From the NCBI GenBank assembly GCA_023390115.1, contig JAEWDM010000036.1, forward strand, positions 29,144 through 93,143: a DNA stretch of 64,000 nt, written 5' to 3'. Origin of the DNA: Bacillota bacterium. Lineage in GTDB: Bacteria > Bacillota > Clostridia > Acetivibrionales > DSM-27016. The translations under genes were made by a program, and so were the position numbers. Positions 35,742-44,147 of the stretch are shown in pieces (position 1 is the stretch's first letter; every line of letters starts with the position of its first letter). The notes beneath the pieces were generated by a model. That model saw nothing but the letters and a program-made list of their open reading frames with translations, did no database searches and was not told the DNA's origin.

Positions 35742-36404
35742 TTAAATGCGCGCAGAGGATTTAACAATGTCTGCAAGCTGCTGCGGCGACATTATATGGA
35801 AGTCGGGAGAAATTTTGAGAATATCGGATTTTGGGAAAATGGTCCAGTCAACGAGAACTGTTTTTATGCCGGCATTTTTACCGCATAATATATCATATGG
35901 GCTGTCTCCTATCATAAGAGCCTGATCCGCCGTACCCTTAAGCGCTTCCAGAGCTTTAAGCGCAGGCTCGGGGTGGGGCTTGTTGTTTTTTATGTCATAG
36001 GCGCTTATAATTACATCAATAAACTGCTCCATGCCGAAGCGCTTCAGGCCGTGCTCTATCCCTCCGCGGCCCTTTGCGGATACTACCGCTGTTTTGCAGC
36101 CGAGCTCCCGAAGGCTCTTAAGCATTTGCCGGACACCCGGAAATTCGTATATCATACTGTCCTGCTTTGCCTTATAAAATTCCTTATAGTAAAGGACCAT
36201 TTTTTCATACTGCGAGGGGGATAAAAGCCTCATTTGATCTTCCAGATATTTTCCCAGTACGGAGTTCAGCTCGATATCCGAAAGCTCTCTTCCCAGAAAG
36301 CTTTTGCAGGTTTTTCTCAGAGCGAGTATAATTAATTCGTTTGTATCAACCAGTGTACCGTCAAAATCAAAAAGCATATATTTGTAAGAGCTGCCGTGAA
36401 GCAT
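35742..36404 (-). CDS. HAD-family phosphatase (PpaX/Gph type)
   Basis: The 220-aa protein has the HAD motifs FDFDGTLVDT (nucleophile Asp, near residue 10), VVSAKG near 110, KPHPEPALKAL (motif III Lys) near 145 and MIGDSPYDI (motif IV) near 170, with a helical C1 cap. It resembles pyrophosphatase PpaX and phosphoglycolate phosphatase. The start at 36404 (MLHGSSYKY) follows GAGGTGA. It is divergent from mutS2 with mirrored promoters between. Confidence 0.85.
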   Translation of the reverse strand: MLHGSSYKYMLFDFDGTLVDTNELIILALRKTCKSFLGRELSDIELNSVLGKYLEDQMRLLSPSQYEKMVLYYKEFYKAKQDSMIYEFPGVRQMLKSLRELGCKTAVVSAKGRGGIEHGLKRFGMEQFIDVIISAYDIKNNKPHPEPALKALEALKGTADQALMIGDSPYDILCGKNAGIKTVLVDWTIFPKSDILKISPDFHIMSPQQLADIVKSSARI

Positions 36405-36425
36405 TACGTAAATCACCTCGAGCTT

Positions 36426-36472
36426 ATTATAGCACAAATACCGATTGATATAGAAGTATTATGTGCTATAAT
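36426..36472. promoter_or_regulatory. Mirrored divergent extended -10 promoters
   Basis: ATTATAGCACA (36426-36436) and TGTGCTATAAT (36462-36472) form a perfect 11-bp inverted repeat. Each arm is an extended -10 box (TGCTATAAT), one pointing to the HAD gene and one to mutS2. TTGATA at 36445-36450 gives the mutS2 promoter a -35 box at 16-bp spacing. Confidence 0.6.
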
Positions 36473-36539
36473 TATTAAAGAAAAGAATAGGAATAATAAT
36501 CGGTAGATGTATTGCTAAACAAGGAAGGTAATCCGGCCT

Positions 36540-38918
36540 ATGAATAAAAGGACAGTTAAAATACTGGAGTTTGACAAAATAGTGGATCAGCTTGCGGGAC
36601 TGACGGCATCCGGCATGGGAAGGGAAATTGCTCTTGCGCTTTTGCCCTGTAAAACTCTTATCAAGGTTCAGGGGCTTCTAAACGAGACAAGTGATGCGGT
36701 GAGCTTTATTGTGAGAAAAGGAAGTCCCCCCTTAGGCGGCATTCATGATATCAGGGCAAGCCTTAAAAGGGCTGAAGTTGGCGCCGTGCTTTCACCGGGG
36801 GAGCTTTTAAAGATTGCCGATGTTTTAAGGGCAAGCAGAAGTCTTAAGGCGTATGGCTCAGGAGATGTGCAAATTAAAGAGGAAAATGCTGTGAATGCTC
36901 TCATTGCCTGCCTTGAGACAAACAAGAGGATAGAGGACAGGATAAGCATTGCCATCGTGAGCGAAGAGGAAATTTCCGACTCGGCAAGCCCTGCGTTAGG
37001 GAGCATAAGGAGACAAATAAGGGATGCTCAGAATTCTATAAAGGATAAGCTGAACGACATAATAAGATCCTCAAGATACCAGAAATTTATGCAGGAATCC
37101 ATTGTCACAATTAGGGGCGACAGGTATGTGGTTCCAGTAAAGCAGGAGTACAGGAGCGAGATACAGGGGCTTGTGCATGATTCCTCCTCAAGCGGGGCTA
37201 CACTGTTTATTGAGCCTGTTGCGGTTGTAGAGGCCAACAATAATATTAAGCAGCTTAAGGTTAAGGAGCAGGCGGAAATAGAAAGAATACTATATGAGCT
37301 GACGGCGGAGGTTTCGGGAATACTGCCGGGGCTGAGCTCAAACATATCCGTTCTGGCCAAGCTGGACTTTATTTTTGCAAAGGCCAAGCTAAGCGTTAAT
37401 TACAAATGTGTCTGTCCCTGTCTTAACAGCCGGGGGAGAGTGGCTATAAAAAAAGGAAGGCATCCCCTTTTAGATCCCCGGACGGTGGTTCCCGTGGATT
37501 TCTGGATAGGAGACAGCTTCAGGACTCTGGTTATTACCGGGCCAAATACCGGAGGAAAGACAGTCAGCCTTAAAACGGTAGGGCTGTTTACGCTTATGAC
37601 TCAGGCGGGTCTTCATATTCCCGCAAATGAAGGCACTGAAATGAGTGTTTTTGACAGCGTTTTTGCGGATATAGGCGACGAGCAGAGCATAGAGCAGAGC
37701 CTCAGCACCTTTTCGTCACATATGAAGAATATTGTAAATATACTTGGAGAAGCTGCGGGAAACTCACTTGTGCTGTTTGACGAGCTGGGTGCCGGCACAG
37801 ACCCTGCAGAGGGGGCGGCGCTTGCCATGGCTGTACTTGAGTGCTTGCACCAGGCAGGCTGTATATCTATTGCCACCACGCACTACAGCGAGCTTAAAGT
37901 TTATGCCATGTCCACTAATGGGGTAGAAAACGCGTGCTGTGAGTTTGATGTAAAAACATTGAAGCCGACATACAGGCTGCTGATAGGAGTGCCGGGCAAA
38001 AGTAATGCCTTTGCCATATCAAGCAGGCTGGGGCTTCCTGAAAATATAATAGAGAGGGCAAAGGAATTCCTCACGCAGGAGGACATTAAGTTTGAAGACC
38101 TTCTCATGAGCATTGAAGGCAACAGAACAAGGACAGAGGAAGAAAGAATAAAGGCTGAGAGCTACAGGCTTGAAATCGAAGGGCTTAAAAACCAGCTTGA
38201 GGAGCAGAAAAAAAGGCTGGACTCCCAGAAGGATAAAGTGCTCAGAGAGGCAAAGGAGAGTGCGAGGCGCATACTTGTGGATGCCAAAAGAGAAGCCGGA
38301 GAAATACTTTCAGAGCTTAAAAGGATAGAGACGGAGCGCCAGAATGCGGAAAGGGAAAAGGAGGTAGAGAATCTAAAGACACGGCTTAAAAATAAAATAA
38401 ATAAAATTGAGGATTCCCTTACGGAGACTGTAATACCCAAGCAGGGCTACGCCAAGCCGCCTGAAAATCTTAAGCCGGGGGACAGTGTGCTTATAATAAG
38501 CCTCAACCAGAAGGGAACGGTGGTAAATCCTCCCGGCAATGACGGAGAGGCTCTTATACAGGCGGGCATAATGAAAATAAATGTTCATGTGACCAATCTG
38601 AGGCTGATAGATGAACAGAAATTGCGTTCTTCCCCGGCCGGAACGGCAAAAATAGGGATGTCGAAGTCAAAAACAATTGCTCCCGAAATTGATCTTAGGG
38701 GAATGACTATGGATGAGGCGGAGGAAATAGTTGACAAATACCTGGATGATGCCGCCATAGCGGGACTGCATGAGGTGACGGTGATACACGGAAAGGGAAC
38801 GGGAGTATTGAGAAGCGGAATACACCGGTTTTTAAAATACCACGGGCATGTGGAGGCATACAGGCTGGGCAAGTATGGCGAAGGTGAGACGGGAGTTACT
38901 GTTGTGGCACTGAAATAA
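36540..38918 (+). CDS. mutS2: Endonuclease MutS2
   Basis: The 792-aa protein has the MutS core without the mismatch-recognition domain, a Walker A motif TGPNTGGKTVS near residue 333, a coiled coil rich in Glu/Lys (about 515-620), a KOW-like segment (about 640-690) and a C-terminal Smr domain (EIDLRGMTMDEAEEIVDKYL through VTVIHGKGTGVLRSG). MutS2 is a ribosome-rescue and anti-recombination protein in Bacillus and relatives. It starts at ATG 36540 after AAGGAAGG. Confidence 0.94.
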   Translation: MNKRTVKILEFDKIVDQLAGLTASGMGREIALALLPCKTLIKVQGLLNETSDAVSFIVRKGSPPLGGIHDIRASLKRAEVGAVLSPGELLKIADVLRASRSLKAYGSGDVQIKEENAVNALIACLETNKRIEDRISIAIVSEEEISDSASPALGSIRRQIRDAQNSIKDKLNDIIRSSRYQKFMQESIVTIRGDRYVVPVKQEYRSEIQGLVHDSSSSGATLFIEPVAVVEANNNIKQLKVKEQAEIERILYELTAEVSGILPGLSSNISVLAKLDFIFAKAKLSVNYKCVCPCLNSRGRVAIKKGRHPLLDPRTVVPVDFWIGDSFRTLVITGPNTGGKTVSLKTVGLFTLMTQAGLHIPANEGTEMSVFDSVFADIGDEQSIEQSLSTFSSHMKNIVNILGEAAGNSLVLFDELGAGTDPAEGAALAMAVLECLHQAGCISIATTHYSELKVYAMSTNGVENACCEFDVKTLKPTYRLLIGVPGKSNAFAISSRLGLPENIIERAKEFLTQEDIKFEDLLMSIEGNRTRTEEERIKAESYRLEIEGLKNQLEEQKKRLDSQKDKVLREAKESARRILVDAKREAGEILSELKRIETERQNAEREKEVENLKTRLKNKINKIEDSLTETVIPKQGYAKPPENLKPGDSVLIISLNQKGTVVNPPGNDGEALIQAGIMKINVHVTNLRLIDEQKLRSSPAGTAKIGMSKSKTIAPEIDLRGMTMDEAEEIVDKYLDDAAIAGLHEVTVIHGKGTGVLRSGIHRFLKYHGHVEAYRLGKYGEGETGVTVVALK

Positions 38919-39032
38919 AGTGTTTGACAATGCTCTGCTCATAAATTAGAATGTTTATTGTTCCGGCAGTTTAAGCTTTATTGCCGGGGCTTAATATAAA
39001 AAGCAGTTTAAGGAGATTAAAGGAGAGTTTTT

Positions 39033-40865
39033 GTGAAAAATATTAGACAGGATATAAGGAATATAGCAATAATTGCCCATGTAGATCACGGCAAGACTAC
39101 ACTGGTTGACGGAATGCTCAGACAGAGCGGTATTTTCAGAGAGAATGAGCAGGTTCAGGAGAGAATAATGGATTCCAATGACTTGGAGAGGGAGAGAGGA
39201 ATTACTATTCTTTCCAAAAACACTGCCGTCAATTACAACGGAATAAAAATAAATATAGTGGATACCCCAGGCCATGCCGATTTTGGAGGAGAGGTGGAGC
39301 GCGTACTTAAAATGGTTGACGGGGTTTTGCTTCTTGTGGATGCGTTTGAGGGCCCCATGCCGCAGACCAGATTCGTGCTCAAAAAAGCTCTGGAGCTGGA
39401 TTTAAAGCCCATTGTGGTTGTTAATAAGATAGACAGGCCGGAGGCAAGGCCTGACGAGGTTGTGGATGATGTTCTGGAGCTTTTTATTGAGCTTGGAGCG
39501 GATGACGATCAGCTGGAGTTTCCCGTGATATACGCGTCCTCAAGGGAAGGGTTTGCCGTTTGTGATTTGTATGGAGAGAGAGTGGATTTGAAGCCGCTGT
39601 TTGAAACCATAATAGAAAAAGTGCCGTCCCCTGAAGGATATGACGATCAGCCCTTGCAGCTTCTGGTTTCCAACATAGACTATGACGAGTATGTCGGTAG
39701 AATCGCCATAGGCCGTATAGAGAGGGGCAAAATAAAGTCGGGGCAGCAGGCCGTTATCTGCAGGAAGGATGGAAGCCTGCAGAATATAAAAATAGCAAAG
39801 CTGTATAAGTTTGAAGGCCTGAAGCGGGCGGAGGCTTCAGATGCAATGCTGGGAGACATAGTGTCGGTATCGGGCGTTGGTGATATAACCATAGGGGAAA
39901 CGGTCTGCGATGTGAACGCTCCCGAGCCTCTTCCGTTTGTGGACATAGACGAGCCGACAATATCTATGAATTTTATTGTAAACAACAGCCCTTTTGCAGG
40001 ACGCGAGGGCAGCTTTGTGACCTCGAGGCACTTAAGGGACAGGCTTTTTAAGGAGCTTGAAACAAATGTAAGCTTAAGAGTGGAGGAGACTGATACAGCA
40101 GATGCGTTTAAGGTATCCGGAAGAGGAGAGCTTCACCTGTCCATATTAATAGAGACAATGAGACGGCAGGGCTATGAATTTCAGGTGTCCAAGCCCACTG
40201 TTATTATGAAGACCGTTGACGGAGAGGAGCATGAGCCCGTTGAATACCTCACAATAGATGTGCCCGAGGAATTTATGGGTGTTGTCATGGAAAAGCTGGG
40301 AACAAGAAAGGCAGAGATGGTGAATATGCATTCTGCCAATCAGGGATATATGAGGCTTGAGTTTAAGATTCCCGCAAGAGGGCTGATAGGTTACCGTTCG
40401 GAGTTTTTGACCGATACAAAGGGAAATGGAATAATGAATCACGTGTTTCATAGCTTTGAGCCGTATAAGGGAGAAATATCCTCAAGACAAAGGGGCTCAA
40501 TGATCGCGTGGGAACAGGGAGAAGCAGTTACCTACGGGCTTTACAATGCCCAGGAGAGAGGCACGCTGTTTATTGACGCCGGGGTCAGGGTATATGAGGG
40601 AATGATTGTAGGTGAAAATTCAAGAAGTGAGGATATAGTGGTTAACGTGTGCAAGAAAAAGCATGTCACAAACATGAGGGCATCTGGCTCCGATGAGGCT
40701 TTGAGGCTGACTACTCCTACAATTCTGAGTCTGGAGCAGGCGTTGGAATTTATTACTGACGATGAGCTGGTTGAAATAACACCTAAAAGTATAAGGCTGA
40801 GAAAGAAGATCCTCGACACTGAAATGAGGGCTAAGCAGGGGTCTAAGGTAAAAAAAGGACTTTGA
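39033..40865 (+). CDS. typA: Ribosome-associated GTPase TypA/BipA
   Basis: The 610-aa protein is a translational GTPase: AHVDHGKTTLVDGML near residue 15, RGITI near 53, DTPGHADFGGEVERV near 75 and NKIDRPEARP near 130. TypA-specific C-terminal domain features are GRGELHLSILIETMRR near 360 and the RGLIGYRSEFLTDTKGNGI segment near 450. It acts on ribosome assembly and stress adaptation. It starts at GTG 39033 after AAAGGAGAG. Confidence 0.95.
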   Translation: MKNIRQDIRNIAIIAHVDHGKTTLVDGMLRQSGIFRENEQVQERIMDSNDLERERGITILSKNTAVNYNGIKINIVDTPGHADFGGEVERVLKMVDGVLLLVDAFEGPMPQTRFVLKKALELDLKPIVVVNKIDRPEARPDEVVDDVLELFIELGADDDQLEFPVIYASSREGFAVCDLYGERVDLKPLFETIIEKVPSPEGYDDQPLQLLVSNIDYDEYVGRIAIGRIERGKIKSGQQAVICRKDGSLQNIKIAKLYKFEGLKRAEASDAMLGDIVSVSGVGDITIGETVCDVNAPEPLPFVDIDEPTISMNFIVNNSPFAGREGSFVTSRHLRDRLFKELETNVSLRVEETDTADAFKVSGRGELHLSILIETMRRQGYEFQVSKPTVIMKTVDGEEHEPVEYLTIDVPEEFMGVVMEKLGTRKAEMVNMHSANQGYMRLEFKIPARGLIGYRSEFLTDTKGNGIMNHVFHSFEPYKGEISSRQRGSMIAWEQGEAVTYGLYNAQERGTLFIDAGVRVYEGMIVGENSRSEDIVVNVCKKKHVTNMRASGSDEALRLTTPTILSLEQALEFITDDELVEITPKSIRLRKKILDTEMRAKQGSKVKKGL

Positions 40866-40890
40866 TTTAAATCGGCGGGGTGGGGATAAC

Positions 40891-42024
40891 ATGGGCGGAG
40901 GTACTCCGGAGAGGGACGGAAGATATGATGCGCCAAAGAGAAATAAGGGCTTTTTAAAATTCTCCGTGTTTGTGCTTATTATACTTCTGACGGCAGCAAG
41001 CTGTATGCTTTCATATAAGTATGCTGTGAAAAATGTAATAAGAAATGAGCAGGCCGCTATAAGCATTCTGCCGGAGGATCAGGTGCGCATAAGCATACCG
41101 ATGGGCTCAGGCACAGGACATATAGCCGATATTCTTAAAGAAAACGGAATAATAAACAGCACCGGGATGTTTAAGCTGATCTCAAAAATTAATGGCTTTG
41201 ACGGAACCTACAGATCGGGGACGCATATTGTAAGCTCTAAGCTGGGATACGTTGAAATAATGGCTGTTTTAACGGGAGCTCCCATTCCTGATCCCGGCAT
41301 GAAGGTTACCATTCCCGAAGGCTATAATTACAGGCAGTTGGTTAAGCTTTTAAGCGAGAAGGAGCTTATTGATGAGGATGAGTTTGCAAGGGTAGGGCGG
41401 AGCCAAGAGTTTGACTTTTTAAAGGATATACCAAAGGACAGGGAGCACCGCCTTGAAGGGTATTTGTTCCCTGAAACCTATGAGTTTGAAGCTAAGGACG
41501 GCAGAGAAGAGGAAATAGTAAATAAGATGCTGGAGCAGTTCGGGAAGGTATTTGCGCAGAAAGAGCGTAAAAGGGCCGAAGAGCTGGGAATGAGCACAGA
41601 TGAGATAATAACTCTTGCCTCAATTATTGAGAGAGAGGCAAGGGTGTCCGGGGAAAGGGCAAGAATATCCGGGGTTTTTTACAACAGGCTAAAGAGCAGG
41701 GATAAGACGCTTAGAAGGCTTCAGTCCTGTGCTACAATACAGTATATACTTTACAGCCAAACGGGAAAAATAAAGGATGTAATACTTACTGAGGATACCG
41801 AAATTGACAGCCCGTATAACACGTATATACATGATGGACTTCCTCCGGGGCCTATATGCAGTCCGGGAGAGGAGTCAATAATGGCGGCTCTTTACCCTGA
41901 AGACCATAGCTATATGTTTTTTGTTGCAAAAGAGGACGGAAGCGGAGAGCATTTCTTCTCAAAGACCTATAATGAGCACCTTAGTGCACAGGCAAAGGCG
42001 CAAAGGACCTTAAAGAGCAGATGA
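40891..42024 (+). CDS. mltG: Endolytic transglycosylase MltG
   Basis: The 377-aa protein has a cytoplasmic N-terminus, one membrane segment (residues 28-47) and an extracellular YceG/MltG domain with a LysM-like start. The catalytic motif ITLASIIEREARV holds Glu247; EGYLFPETYEF near 189 and DSPYNTY near 310 are also conserved. It cuts nascent glycan strands and sets their length. It lies just downstream of typA. The order mltG-trmR-U32 matches Bacillus yrrL-yrrM-yrrN/O. Confidence 0.93.
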   Translation: MGGGTPERDGRYDAPKRNKGFLKFSVFVLIILLTAASCMLSYKYAVKNVIRNEQAAISILPEDQVRISIPMGSGTGHIADILKENGIINSTGMFKLISKINGFDGTYRSGTHIVSSKLGYVEIMAVLTGAPIPDPGMKVTIPEGYNYRQLVKLLSEKELIDEDEFARVGRSQEFDFLKDIPKDREHRLEGYLFPETYEFEAKDGREEEIVNKMLEQFGKVFAQKERKRAEELGMSTDEIITLASIIEREARVSGERARISGVFYNRLKSRDKTLRRLQSCATIQYILYSQTGKIKDVILTEDTEIDSPYNTYIHDGLPPGPICSPGEESIMAALYPEDHSYMFFVAKEDGSGEHFFSKTYNEHLSAQAKAQRTLKSR

Positions 42025-42055
42025 CAATACGGCGTCAGGTATTTGGTAAAAAGAG

Positions 42056-42085
42056 AAATTGTGGGGGAGTTCCCCTCACAATTTT
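42056..42085 (+). terminator. Terminator-like hairpin after mltG
   Basis: AATTGTGGGGG pairs with CCCCTCACAATT around AGTT with one bulge. The trailing T-run is short, so partial read-through to the next gene is likely. Confidence 0.45.
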
Positions 42086-42108
42086 CATGATTGGAGAAGC
42101 TGCCGGTT

Positions 42109-42747
42109 ATGATTTGTTATGACTATATCAACGATTATATAAGGAAAACGATAAGAGGTAATGAGGGAATTCTGGCCGAGCTTGAAGACTTTGCACGGGA
42201 GAATCACGTACCCATAGTACGCCCTGAGGTTGCGCGCCTGATCACGGTGCTCGGCAGGATGGCAAAGCCCCGCAGAGTGCTTGAGGTGGGTACTGCCATA
42301 GGATACTCTGCCATACTGTTTTCAGATATACTGGCGCCGGATGGAAGAATTGATACCATAGACAGGTATGAGCTTATGCTGGACCGGGCAAGGTATAACA
42401 TAAGCAGGGCGGGGCTGGGTGACGTTATTAATGTAATACAGGGAGACGCTCTGGAGGTCTTAAGCTGTCTTGACAAAAGCTATGATATTATTTTTCTGGA
42501 TGCTGCCAAGGGACAGTATGGTGAATTTTTGCCCCATTGTATTCGCATGCTGGGCGACGGGGGACTTATTATATCCGACAACGTGCTGTATAAGGGCATG
42601 GTAGCCAGTGACCGCCTTGTGGTGAGGCGAAAAAAGACCATTGTAAAGAGGATGAGGAGCTATCTCGACGCAATCTGTACGGATGAGAGGCTGGATACCA
42701 GCATAATCCCGATAGGGGACGGAGTGGCATTGTCGTATAAGGTATAA
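42109..42747 (+). CDS. trmR: tRNA 5-hydroxyuridine O-methyltransferase (YrrM/TrmR type)
   Basis: The 212-aa protein is a class I SAM-dependent O-methyltransferase of the Methyltransf_3 type, with VLEVGTAIGYSAILFSD near residue 62 and DIIFLDAAKGQYGEF near 126. The position between mltG and a U32 protein matches Bacillus subtilis yrrM, whose product methylates 5-hydroxyuridine at the tRNA wobble position to 5-methoxyuridine. The gene symbol rests on that context. The ATG at 42109 is used; a TTG at 42091 lacks an upstream site. Confidence 0.82.
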   Translation: MICYDYINDYIRKTIRGNEGILAELEDFARENHVPIVRPEVARLITVLGRMAKPRRVLEVGTAIGYSAILFSDILAPDGRIDTIDRYELMLDRARYNISRAGLGDVINVIQGDALEVLSCLDKSYDIIFLDAAKGQYGEFLPHCIRMLGDGGLIISDNVLYKGMVASDRLVVRRKKTIVKRMRSYLDAICTDERLDTSIIPIGDGVALSYKV

Positions 42748-42754
42748 GGTAAGG

Positions 42755-42848
42755 GGTAGCACCTCACGGGGACACACCTCTCCGAAAGAGGTACGGGGAC
42801 ACACCCCTCCTTCGTCGGGGAATGTCCCCGGAATGTCCCTATTTTGAG
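42755..42848. repeat. GGGGACA-motif palindromic cluster
   Basis: Two direct GGGGACACACC copies (42768-42778, 42795-42805) and two inverted copies (AATGTCCCC at 42821-42829, GAATGTCCC at 42831-42839) fill the short gap between trmR and the U32 gene. ACCTCT-CCGAA-AGAGGT forms a hairpin between the direct copies. It resembles REP-type or small transposable sequences and matches the element at 15787-15921. Confidence 0.6.
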
Positions 42849-42857
42849 GAGGAACTG

Positions 42858-44084
42858 ATGAAGAAAGTTGAGCTGCTTGCACCGGCGGGAAACCTTGAGA
42901 AATTGAAGATGGCGATAGTATATGGGGCGGATGCGGTATATGTGGGAGGAGAAGAGTACGGCCTCAGGGCATCTGCCGGCAATTTCGGCGAGGAGGATAT
43001 GAGGAAGGGTATTGAATTTGCTCACGCAAGGGGTAAAAAGGTTTACCTTACTATGAATATCGTACCCCATAATACCGATCTTGAGGGTATGGGAGAGTAT
43101 GCAGAGGCTGTATCCGCCATGGGAATTGACGCAATAATATTGTCCGATCCCGGTGTATATTCCATTGTTAAGGAAGCAGCGCCAGGGATGGAGATACACT
43201 TAAGCACTCAGGCAAACAACACTAACTGGAGAAGTGCGAGGTTCTGGCATGAGCATGGAGTGAAGAGAATTGTAATGGCACGGGAGCTTTCACTGAAGGA
43301 AATACGGGAGATAAGAGAAAAAGTGGACGACAGTCTGGAACTGGAGCTATTTGTTCATGGGGCAATGTGTATTTCCTATTCCGGAAGATGCCTGCTCAGC
43401 AACTATATGGCAAGCCGTGACTCCAACAGGGGGCTGTGTGCGCACCCCTGCAGATGGAAATACCACCTGGTTGAGGAGAAAAGACCCGGTGAGTATATGC
43501 CTGTGCTGGAAAATGAAAGAGGAACCTTTATATATAATTCAAAGGATCTCTGCATGATTGAGCATATACCCGAGATGGTTGGCTCGGGCGCCTGCAGCTT
43601 TAAAATAGAGGGCCGCATGAAAAGCTCATACTATGCTGCAACTGTAGTAAAAGCTTATCGGCAGGCTATAGACAGGTATTATGAAAATCCCGGAGACTAC
43701 AGCTTTGATCCCTTCTGGGCTGAGGAAATATCAAAGGCCAGCCACAGGGAGTATTCTACAGGATTTTATTTTGGAAGGCCCTCGGGAGACGGACAAATTT
43801 ACCATACAAGCTCATATATACGGGAGTATGATTTTGTCGGGCTGGTCAGGTCGTATGACAGGGATACGGGGATTGCTGCGGTAGAGCAAAGAAACCGTAT
43901 GCAGGCAGGAGAGGAAATAGAGGTTGAGACTCCCGAAGGAAGGTATTTTAACCACACAATAACGGGAATGAAAAATGAGGACAATGAGGATATTGATGCA
44001 GCCCCCCATCCTCAAATGACTGTTTATATGCCGATTGAGAGAGAGATTCCGGAATATACTATTTTAAGAAGAGCAAAGCAATAA
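42858..44084 (+). CDS. U32 family protein, probable tRNA 5-hydroxyuridine synthesis (TrhP-like)
   Basis: The 408-aa protein has a TIM-barrel U32 fold with ELLAPAGNLEKLKMAIVYGA at residues 5-24 and the signature ELFVHGAMCISYSGRCLLS near 168, followed by GLCAHPCRW. The four Cys residues probably hold an Fe-S cluster. Homologues next to yrrM (TrhP) hydroxylate wobble uridine using prephenate, upstream of TrmR, so this pair likely forms one tRNA modification pathway. The ATG at 42858 follows GAGGAGG. Bacillus has two such paralogues in tandem; here only one is present. Confidence 0.85.
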   Translation: MKKVELLAPAGNLEKLKMAIVYGADAVYVGGEEYGLRASAGNFGEEDMRKGIEFAHARGKKVYLTMNIVPHNTDLEGMGEYAEAVSAMGIDAIILSDPGVYSIVKEAAPGMEIHLSTQANNTNWRSARFWHEHGVKRIVMARELSLKEIREIREKVDDSLELELFVHGAMCISYSGRCLLSNYMASRDSNRGLCAHPCRWKYHLVEEKRPGEYMPVLENERGTFIYNSKDLCMIEHIPEMVGSGACSFKIEGRMKSSYYAATVVKAYRQAIDRYYENPGDYSFDPFWAEEISKASHREYSTGFYFGRPSGDGQIYHTSSYIREYDFVGLVRSYDRDTGIAAVEQRNRMQAGEEIEVETPEGRYFNHTITGMKNEDNEDIDAAPHPQMTVYMPIEREIPEYTILRRAKQ

Positions 44085-44098
44085 GAGATTTTATGAAT

Positions 44099-44147
44099 AA
44101 ACAGGCCCTTTTCATGGCAGACTTAGAAAATGAAAGGGGCTGTTTTT
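44099..44147 (+). terminator. Terminator-like hairpin containing the next gene's ribosome binding site
   Basis: AAACAGGCCCTTTTCAT (44099-44115) pairs with ATGAAAGGGGCTGTTT (44130-44145) over about 15 bp with one offset, followed by T residues. The AAAGGGG of the 3' arm is the ribosome binding site of the PBP gene at 44148. Confidence 0.65.
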
